From positions 1-19,583 of the forward strand of contig URDD01000049.1 in assembly GCA_900546395.1 (NCBI GenBank): a stretch of 19,583 nucleotides of DNA, given 5' to 3'. The notes beneath the pieces were generated by a model. That model was not told the origin of the DNA. It saw only the letters and a list, made by a program, of their open reading frames with translations, and made no database searches. This DNA comes from an uncultured Bacteroidales bacterium (lineage in GTDB: Bacteria > Bacteroidota > Bacteroidia > Bacteroidales > UBA932). Made by a program: the position numbers and the translations under genes. How positions within the stretch are numbered: the first letter of the stretch is position 1; the number at the start of each line of letters is the position of its first letter. Below, in pieces: positions 14,701 to 19,583 of the stretch.

Positions 14701-15422
14701 TATTCTCTCGGCTTTATTTTTCTCATTTTCATTTTAAGTACTCCCCAAAAGGCTTCACCGAAAATTCCGCTGCTCATTTTTGAAGTACCTTCTTTCCTGT
14801 CCATAAAAATAATTGGGACTTCCTTTATTTTGAATCCCAACTTGTATGTCGTATATTTCATCTCTATCTGAAAGCCGTAACCTTTCAGCCTGATATTGTC
14901 CAGATCAATGGATTCAAGAACCTTGCGTCTGTAGCACTTGAACCCGGCAGTAGTGTCATAGACAGGCATTTTCAGTACGGTGCGTACATATACGGATGCA
15001 TAATATGACATTATGACCCTGCCTATCGGCCAGTTCACCACACTTATACCATCGCAGTACCTTGAACCTATAGCCAGGTCAGCCCCCTCCTTACATGCCT
15101 GATAAAGTCTCGGGACATCATCGGGGTTGTGCGAAAAGTCGGCATCCATCTCGAAAATATAGTCGTATCCCTTTTCAAGAGCCCATTTGAAACCTGTGAT
15201 ATAGGCTGTCCCCAGACCAAGTTTCCCTTTTCTTTCAATCATGAAAAGTTTTTCAGGGAATAATTTCTGCATTTCAGCAACTATTCCGGCTGTTCCGTCA
15301 GGAGATCCGTCTTCTATAATGAGAATGTGGTATTCTCCCTCAAGGGAAAATACCGCCTTTATTATTTTTTCTATGTTTTCCTTTTCGTTGTATGTAGGTA
15401 TAATGACGACTTTCCTGTCCAT
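14700..15422 (-). CDS. GT2 glycosyltransferase, polyprenol monophosphomannose synthase-like
   Basis: A 240-residue family 2 glycosyltransferase of the DPM1/Ppm1 type, which moves mannose (or a related sugar) from a nucleotide donor to polyprenyl phosphate on the cytosolic face of the membrane. Visible motifs are IIPTYNEKENI (7-17), EDGSPDGT (37-44), the metal-binding DAD within EMDADFSHNP (91-100), and the C-terminal GYGFQIEMKY...VPIIFMDRKEGTSKMS (181-217). No C-terminal membrane helices are present, as in the short soluble class. An in-frame start at 15524 would add 34 residues but would read through the terminator hairpin and into the neighbouring gene; ATG 15422 begins directly at the first beta strand. 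It is first in the GT2-pyrC-EamA operon; TATATTTA near 15445 could be its -7 element. Confidence 0.9.
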   Translation of the reverse strand: MDRKVVIIPTYNEKENIEKIIKAVFSLEGEYHILIIEDGSPDGTAGIVAEMQKLFPEKLFMIERKGKLGLGTAYITGFKWALEKGYDYIFEMDADFSHNPDDVPRLYQACKEGADLAIGSRYCDGISVVNWPIGRVIMSYYASVYVRTVLKMPVYDTTAGFKCYRRKVLESIDLDNIRLKGYGFQIEMKYTTYKLGFKIKEVPIIFMDRKEGTSKMSSGIFGEAFWGVLKMKMRKIKPRE

Positions 15423-15451
15423 AAAAAAAGATTTATCGTGTAAATATAGCA

Positions 15452-15486
15452 AAAAAGCCGGATATGTAATCAATATCCGGCTTTTT
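15452..15486 (-). terminator. Terminator of the S41 protease gene
   Basis: AAAAAGCCGGATAT and ATATCCGGCTTTTT (15452-15465 and 15473-15486) form a perfect 14-bp stem with a seven-base loop. On the minus strand it comes 24 bases after the stop codon at 15511 and ends in a run of six T (15456-15451). It could work in either direction. Confidence 0.92.
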
Positions 15487-15510
15487 ATGTAAAAACAGAA
15501 CCTGTTTTGC

Positions 15511-18500
15511 TTATTTTGCGTCAATTTCCTTGAGCATTTCCTCTACAGCCGCCTCCAGCTGCTTGTCCTTTCCGGAAAGCATTGAAGCCGGATCATTATA
15601 GATAAGAATATCAGGTTCAACCTGAAGGTTTTCCAGATACCGGCCCTCATTTATTCCGAGTGAACCGACCTGAGGGATTCCAAATACAATCGTAGGATCG
15701 ATCTGGGTCTCCCACCATACAGCCGTCATTGTTCCAGGTACCGGAGCGCCGATAAGCTTTCCTATACCGAGAGTCTTATATACATAAGGGAAGCCGCTTG
15801 CATCAGAATAGTTGTTCTCGCCTATAAGCACGCAAGACGGCTTGGTCCATTTGCTGTAAGGTTCGGTACTGATGTACTGTCCCCTTGGTTGGAATTTGAT
15901 GTAAGCCTTTCCGGAAAGAAGGGTTGCCAGATCATCATGCAGCCATCCACCTCCATTATGGCGGGTATCCACTATTACTGCCTCAGCTGTCCTGTATTTG
16001 CCTAGAAGTTTTGAATATACCTCGCGGAAACTGTCAGAATCCATACCGGCAACATGTACATAAGCCACTCTTCCTCCTGAAAGTTTGTTGACCATTTCCT
16101 CTCTCTGCCTTACCCATCTTTTGTAGAGCAGGTCGCTTTCGGTATATGCTGTTTCAACATAATAATCTTTGGCTTTTTTTCCGTTCTTGCTTATCGAAAC
16201 CAGTACTTTGTCACCAGCCTTCATTTCCAGAAGGTTGAACCAGTTGTCTCCGGCTTTTATTTCCTGTCCGTTGATAGCTTCTATTATGTCACCTTCCTTT
16301 ATTTCAGGATCTACTATATATATAGGACCGCCTTTAAGCACTTCCGCAATCTTAAGACCGTCTCCCTTATAATCCTGATCAAGAATCACACCGAGTTTTC
16401 CTACGTTTTTGCCTGAGCGGTAGAAGTAGCGTGCGCCAGTATGCGAACCGTTAAGTTCTCCGAGAAGTTCGGAAAGCATTTCCTGGAAATCAAAATTATT
16501 TGTGATATGAGGAAGGAAACGTCGATACTCATCTCTATACATAGCCCAGTCAATTCCATGTATTTCAGGATCATAGAATTTGTCCTTCACCTGTTTCCAA
16601 ACATGGTCGAAGATATATTCTCTTTCTCTTGCCGGCTTATAGTTGAATTCTGCAGTAAATGAAATGCTTTCCTGTGCTCCGGATGCCATATTTACCTTTG
16701 TAATTCCGTTCCCGCCGATAACATAGAACGCACTGTCATCCTTTGTAGGATAGATAGATCCATAAAGACCCTTTGCAAGTATTTTAATGCTTCCTTCCTT
16801 GATGTCAAGCATGCAAAGGTCGAAACCTTTCTCCAGCTGTGTCATATAGTACAGCTTGGTCCCGTCATTGTTCAGGTAGTGGTCTCCCAGAACACCTGAG
16901 AACCTGGTAAGACGGACGATTCTGTCCTGTCTGTTCTCCAGATCGAGAGTCAGCTTCTCAGCTTTGTTCTTTTCTACTTTTGCGCTGTCTTTCTGTTCTT
17001 TCTTTTCTTCTTTTTTAGCCTCTTTCTCGTCGGTAAGCATATCTTCCATATCATCGCTTTCTTCGTCGCGGATGAATTTGTAGTAAGCTTTACTGTCGAA
17101 GAACATTGCGTAAATATCATACTCCGAGCCCCAGCTTCCGTGACTGCGGTATCCGGCACGGTCAGACATCCATGTCATAGCCTTTCCTTTCATCGCCCAT
17201 CTGAAGTTTGCATCTGTGTATCCGCTTTCAGTCAGATCGGTGATTTTGCCGGTTTCGATATCTACGACTGCAATATCTTCATTATTCCAGCCTCCGTTTG
17301 CCTGCCAGTTGCAAAGAATATATTTGCTGTCAGGGCTCCATTGGAAACTCTGGTCTCCATCCTGGTAAGAATAGTTAATCATTTTATGAAGAGACTTTTC
17401 TTTACCACTCTTGATGTCCTTTATTACCAGTTCTGTACGGTCTCTCAAGAAACCGAGCCATTTTCCGTCAGGCGATATTGCCGGCTGGAAGCATGTCTGT
17501 CCTGGATCTGTTATTCTCTTTTCCTCCATCTTTACTGCGTAGGTGAAGTACTTGTCGCTTTTCTCAGTCAGAGAGGTTGCGAAAATTCCCCAGCTGCCAT
17601 CCCTTTCAGCAGAATAATATATGGTCTTTCCGTCTTCTGAGAAGCAAAGATCTCTTTCCTGTTGAGGAGTATCAGTAATTCTCTTTGTGGTAGAATGGTC
17701 AATTGATGTTACGAACACATCGCCTCTCATTATCACTGCTACCTCTTTTCCGTTCGGAGAAATGGCGAAGTCGCGGCTGTATCCGCTCATATAGCGTACT
17801 ATATTTTCCCGTTCATTACTGTCAGAAATAATAGTAATGTCAACTTTTGCCGGCTCCTCACCTTCTTTTACAGTATAGAGTTCGCCATTATATGAGAATG
17901 ACATAAGTCCGTTTTCAGATACTGAAAGATATCTTACCGGATGTGTTTTCAGGCGAGTAATCTGTGTCGTTTCAGACGGAGAGGATAGGGAACTTTTGTA
18001 TATATTGAAACTTCCGTCCTGTTCGCTCAAATAATAATATGTATCACCATCGGCAGCGAAGACAGGATTCCTGTCCTCTCCGTTGAACTTGCTCAGCTTT
18101 TCGAATGAGCCGGCAGCCCCGATTTTGAATGCTGTTTCTCCAGCCTCCGGTCTATATGCCCAGATATCATGAGTTACAGAAGAAGTATGGTGTTTTCTGA
18201 AATTATCCTCATATCCTTTCCAGTCTTCATACAGGATAGTGCCGTTCTTGTTTACGCTCAAAGCAGATATCGGAAGTGCGGTTACATACTCTGCTTTTCC
18301 ACCGTCTTTACCTATAATATATAACTGGGCTGCATTTCCAGGGAATCCGTCAAAATCCTTATCCTGCATTACAAAGGAAGAGAATACTATTCTTCCGTCA
18401 TTAAGGATAGTCATAGGAAGCTCGTTTCCAGGATAGTCTGTCAGCCTTTTGGGAATTCCTCCGTCAGGGGAGGTTATGTAAATGTCTTTATCAGATTCTC

Positions 18501-18753
18501 TGTAAGAACTGAAAACAATGCTTTTTCCGTCCGGAGTCCAGATAGGGTCAGTGTCATAGGCAGGGTTGCTTGTTATCTGCATGGCCTTGCCTCCTTTGGA
18601 GTCAACGACAAAAATGTCCCCTTCATAGCAGAATGCTATTTTGCTGCCGTCCGGAGAAATACTGTTCTTCCTTAACCACAGCGGGGCGTCTTCGGATGCA
18701 AACAGGCTTGATGCCAGAAGCAGAGCCGAGACTGTCATTAAAAATTTCTTCAT
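15511..18753 (-). CDS. Secreted tricorn-type S41 protease with beta-propeller and PDZ domain
   Basis: A 1080-residue homologue of tricorn protease, a large peptidase that trims oligopeptides. Residues 1-19 are a signal peptide, so unlike archaeal tricorn it is exported, probably to the periplasm. Residues about 25-560 carry PD40/WD40-like repeats (SPDGSKIAF, TPDGKSIVFSS, SPDGKWLGF, SPDSKYIL). A highly charged K/E/D linker spans 563-600, then further propeller strands to about 700. The C1 helical region (about 705-775), PDZ (about 783-865) and S41 core follow. The catalytic tetrad matches tricorn: S770-H771 in NGSHTG, nucleophile S983 in NNYSDASG, E1036 in GINEG. DTRHNGGGW (929-937) supplies the oxyanion region. 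It is monocistronic, with a strong terminator; the substrate is presumably periplasmic peptides. Confidence 0.92.
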   Translation of the reverse strand: MKKFLMTVSALLLASSLFASEDAPLWLRKNSISPDGSKIAFCYEGDIFVVDSKGGKAMQITSNPAYDTDPIWTPDGKSIVFSSYRESDKDIYITSPDGGIPKRLTDYPGNELPMTILNDGRIVFSSFVMQDKDFDGFPGNAAQLYIIGKDGGKAEYVTALPISALSVNKNGTILYEDWKGYEDNFRKHHTSSVTHDIWAYRPEAGETAFKIGAAGSFEKLSKFNGEDRNPVFAADGDTYYYLSEQDGSFNIYKSSLSSPSETTQITRLKTHPVRYLSVSENGLMSFSYNGELYTVKEGEEPAKVDITIISDSNERENIVRYMSGYSRDFAISPNGKEVAVIMRGDVFVTSIDHSTTKRITDTPQQERDLCFSEDGKTIYYSAERDGSWGIFATSLTEKSDKYFTYAVKMEEKRITDPGQTCFQPAISPDGKWLGFLRDRTELVIKDIKSGKEKSLHKMINYSYQDGDQSFQWSPDSKYILCNWQANGGWNNEDIAVVDIETGKITDLTESGYTDANFRWAMKGKAMTWMSDRAGYRSHGSWGSEYDIYAMFFDSKAYYKFIRDEESDDMEDMLTDEKEAKKEEKKEQKDSAKVEKNKAEKLTLDLENRQDRIVRLTRFSGVLGDHYLNNDGTKLYYMTQLEKGFDLCMLDIKEGSIKILAKGLYGSIYPTKDDSAFYVIGGNGITKVNMASGAQESISFTAEFNYKPAREREYIFDHVWKQVKDKFYDPEIHGIDWAMYRDEYRRFLPHITNNFDFQEMLSELLGELNGSHTGARYFYRSGKNVGKLGVILDQDYKGDGLKIAEVLKGGPIYIVDPEIKEGDIIEAINGQEIKAGDNWFNLLEMKAGDKVLVSISKNGKKAKDYYVETAYTESDLLYKRWVRQREEMVNKLSGGRVAYVHVAGMDSDSFREVYSKLLGKYRTAEAVIVDTRHNGGGWLHDDLATLLSGKAYIKFQPRGQYISTEPYSKWTKPSCVLIGENNYSDASGFPYVYKTLGIGKLIGAPVPGTMTAVWWETQIDPTIVFGIPQVGSLGINEGRYLENLQVEPDILIYNDPASMLSGKDKQLEAAVEEMLKEIDAK

Positions 18754-18816
18754 ACTGTCAAAAATTAATATGATTCAAAACTGTTGAAACAATTGTTGCT
18801 AATTCAGCACATCATA

Positions 18817-18824
18817 CAAACATA
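18817..18824 (-). promoter_or_regulatory. Possible -7 element of the S41 protease gene
   Basis: The minus strand reads TATGTTTG at 18824-18817, matching TAnnTTTG, about 64 bases upstream of the start codon. No properly spaced -33 TTTG is found, so the call rests on the -7 and position alone. Confidence 0.4.
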
Positions 18825-19110
18825 GTAAAAATTTATTATAACTGTTATTGTTTTCAAATTTTTGAGAATACTAATTTATATTGTGTTTTGAAATTTCCGT
18901 AGAACAAAATATAGCGTTTAGCCAGTGTGGGAAGAGTCGCAGGTGAATTTCAGAAAAGTATTGAAGTGAACGGATGAATTCATTTGGAGGGATTGGTTAA
19001 AAAACTTCAAAAAAAAACCAAAAAAAACGTCTACGGCGTAACTTCTTGATGATTAATAGTTTAAATATATTTGGGATAAAAAGTCGTTAAAATTTGGTTA
19101 AAAAAGTTGC
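18825..19110. other. Gene-free AT-rich region upstream of the rRNA promoters
   Basis: I see no coding sequence, tRNA or transposon trace here. The stretch from 18993 to 19035 has long A runs (18999-19004, 19009-19017, 19021-19027). A TTTGGAGG at 18983-18990 repeats the -33 region of the rRNA promoters but has no -7 at the right distance. TTTGG also recurs at 19068 and 19093. The region may supply upstream A-tract activation or be decayed promoter copies. Confidence 0.5.
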
Positions 19111-19117
19111 GAAAAAA

Positions 19118-19148
19118 TTTGGAGGTAATAAAAAAAGTCGTACCTTTG
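19118..19148 (+). promoter_or_regulatory. rRNA operon promoter P1
   Basis: TTTG at 19118-19121 and TACCTTTG at 19141-19148 are separated by exactly 19 bases. The start region reads CACTCCC. It is the farther of two promoters, about 370 bases upstream of the 16S 5' end. ACTCCC (19150-19155) could pair with GGGGGT (19167-19172) in the early transcript. Confidence 0.88.
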
Positions 19149-19211
19149 CACTCCCGTTTGAGAAAAGGGGGTCTGAGAAAGGCCTGAGAGGAGATAGGGA
19201 AAGCGGGATAA

Positions 19212-19223
19212 GTTCTTTGGAAA
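19212..19223 (+). promoter_or_regulatory. boxA-like motif after P1
   Basis: GTTCTTTGGAAA resembles the boxA antitermination element of rRNA leaders (E. coli TGCTCTTTAACA). It follows P1 by about 65 bases. The resemblance is modest, but a similar motif follows P2. Confidence 0.35.
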
Positions 19224-19280
19224 TGCTTGATTTGCTTTTAGTTGCGGCGGCTTAACCAGCGTTCGGACGAAAAAGCGGCT

Positions 19281-19315
19281 CGAAAAAAATTTTGAAAAAT
19301 TTTTCAAAAAAATTT
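19281..19315 (+). promoter_or_regulatory. Phased A/T tracts and 20-bp palindrome upstream of P2
   Basis: Three AnTn blocks follow one another with centres about 10-11 bases apart (19283-19293, 19295-19304, 19306-19315), a spacing that produces intrinsic bending. Within them, TTTTGAAAAATTTTTCAAAA at 19290-19309 is a perfect palindrome. It abuts the P2 -33 box, the usual place for an UP-like element. Confidence 0.6.
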
Positions 19316-19343
19316 GGAGAATCAAAAAAAAGCAGTACCTTTG
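19313..19343 (+). promoter_or_regulatory. rRNA operon promoter P2
   Basis: TTTG at 19313-19316 and TACCTTTG at 19336-19343 have a 19-base spacer. The start region reads CAACCCC. It lies about 170 bases before the 16S 5' end and nearly repeats P1. Confidence 0.9.
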
Positions 19344-19348
19344 CAACC

Positions 19349-19372
19349 CCAATCAAAAACAACACTGATTGG
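19349..19372 (+). other. 5' hairpin of the rRNA leader
   Basis: CCAATCA (19349-19355) pairs perfectly with TGATTGG (19366-19372) around a ten-base loop. It would form at the very 5' end of the P2 transcript. Confidence 0.6.
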
Positions 19373-19384
19373 AAATAAACAAGA

Positions 19385-19396
19385 GTTCATTGAAAA
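19385..19396 (+). promoter_or_regulatory. boxA-like motif after P2
   Basis: GTTCATTGAAAA parallels the GTTCTTTGGAAA that follows P1 and sits between the leader hairpin and 16S. This is the usual location of rRNA antitermination signals, though its function here is inferred. Confidence 0.4.
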
Positions 19397-19515
19397 GACT
19401 GAAGAAACAAGTACAAGCAAGTACCGAAAACAATTTAAATTTCGAGAAGCGTCAATTCAGTTATCGATAAGATAATATGAAGTGTCGGGACAGACTAAGA
19501 GATATAAAAAAATAT

Positions 19516-19583
19516 ACTATGAAGAGTTTGATCCTGGCTCAGGATGAACGCTAGCGGCAGGCTTAACACATGCAAGTCGAGGG
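19516..19583 (+). rRNA. rrs: 16S ribosomal RNA, 5' end (partial)
   Basis: GAAGAGTTTGATCCTGGCTC starting at 19521 is the universal 16S 5' sequence, followed by GATGAACGCTAGCGGCAGG and ACATGCAAGTCGAGGG, which suit Bacteroidales. By alignment to E. coli numbering (G6 at 19521) the mature end is near 19516. The gene runs off the right edge after about 68 bases, so genus cannot be decided. The leader upstream contains the A-rich tract 19503-19516. Confidence 0.96.

Larger units (their letters stand above)
19111..19345 (+). repeat. Near-identical tandem promoter repeat
   Basis: The segments at about 19113-19150 and 19308-19345 share an A run, TTTGGAG, an A-rich 19-base spacer and TACCTTTGCA in the same order and spacing. 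They lie 195 bases apart. The match looks like duplication of a promoter module followed by divergence of the spacer. Confidence 0.75.

Noticed and set aside
17140..17640. A 166-codon plus-strand open frame inside the S41 protease gene
   Set aside because: It is antisense to propeller repeats and shows no domain character.
18983..19014. A third rRNA promoter at TTTGGAGG
   Set aside because: The -33-like box is present, but 19 bases downstream there is no TAnnTTTG, so it can at most be a decayed copy.
19098..19352. An 84-codon minus-strand open frame over the rRNA promoters
   Set aside because: Its two similar segments (RYCFFLILQIF and RYDFFYYLQIF) are simply translations of the duplicated promoter modules. 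It has no start signal and lies in noncoding control DNA.
1..19583. CRISPR arrays, tRNA genes, insertion sequences, attachment sites
   Set aside because: I looked for regularly spaced repeats, cloverleaf sequences ending in CCA, transposase motifs and terminal inverted repeats, and found none that hold up.

Overview
The window looks like chromosomal core sequence from a member of the Bacteroidales (phylum Bacteroidota), with no sign of plasmid, phage or island DNA. Four things point there. The 16S rRNA gene that begins at the right edge has a Bacteroidales-like 5' end. Promoters follow the Bacteroidota pattern (-33 TTTG and -7 TAnnTTTG). Shine-Dalgarno sequences are almost absent. Several gene families are typical of the phylum: a DUF4831 lipoprotein-like/secreted protein, a fused CarboxypepD_reg/plug/OMP_b-brl_3 outer-membrane receptor, type B bL31, and the archaeal-type ATPase. 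Family or genus cannot be assigned from 68 bases of 16S.

Layout, left to right. (a) 212-3689, plus strand: a lipid A-type acyltransferase, a secreted DUF4831 protein and the dipeptidase PepD, closely spaced and probably cotranscribed from a promoter near 92-99. (b) 3729-4098, plus: ribosomal protein bL31 type B with its own strong promoter and a long hairpin. (c) 4216-6388, minus: an AAA-type ATPase, a class III-like sirtuin and ribosomal protein bS21 (rpsU), which has its own promoter and a near-perfect Shine-Dalgarno. (d) 6512-9194, plus: rplU-rpmA (bL21, bL27) with terminator, then serS and ruvC. (e) 9213-12350, plus: a 994-residue TonB-receptor-like outer-membrane protein behind a leader with a terminator-like hairpin. 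(f) 12335-15422, minus: polyprenol-phosphate mannosyltransferase-like GT2, dihydroorotase PyrC and an EamA transporter in one tight operon, meeting the outer-membrane gene at a shared terminator. (g) 15511-18753, minus: a secreted tricorn-type S41 protease. (h) 18754-19583: a 760-base gene-free region that holds two near-identical rRNA promoters, A-tract elements, leader motifs and the first bases of 16S rRNA.

The common thread is translation: bL31, bS21, bL21, bL27, seryl-tRNA synthetase and an rRNA operon sit within 20 kb, and their promoters share a near-identical -7 element and start region. The remaining genes serve the envelope (acyltransferase, receptor, glycosyltransferase, exported protease), pyrimidine synthesis, recombination (RuvC) and peptide turnover. 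I found no convincing novel defence, mobile or CRISPR system. The most informative signals are regulatory: the exceptional rpsU Shine-Dalgarno, the duplicated rRNA promoter module, and a possible attenuator before the receptor gene.
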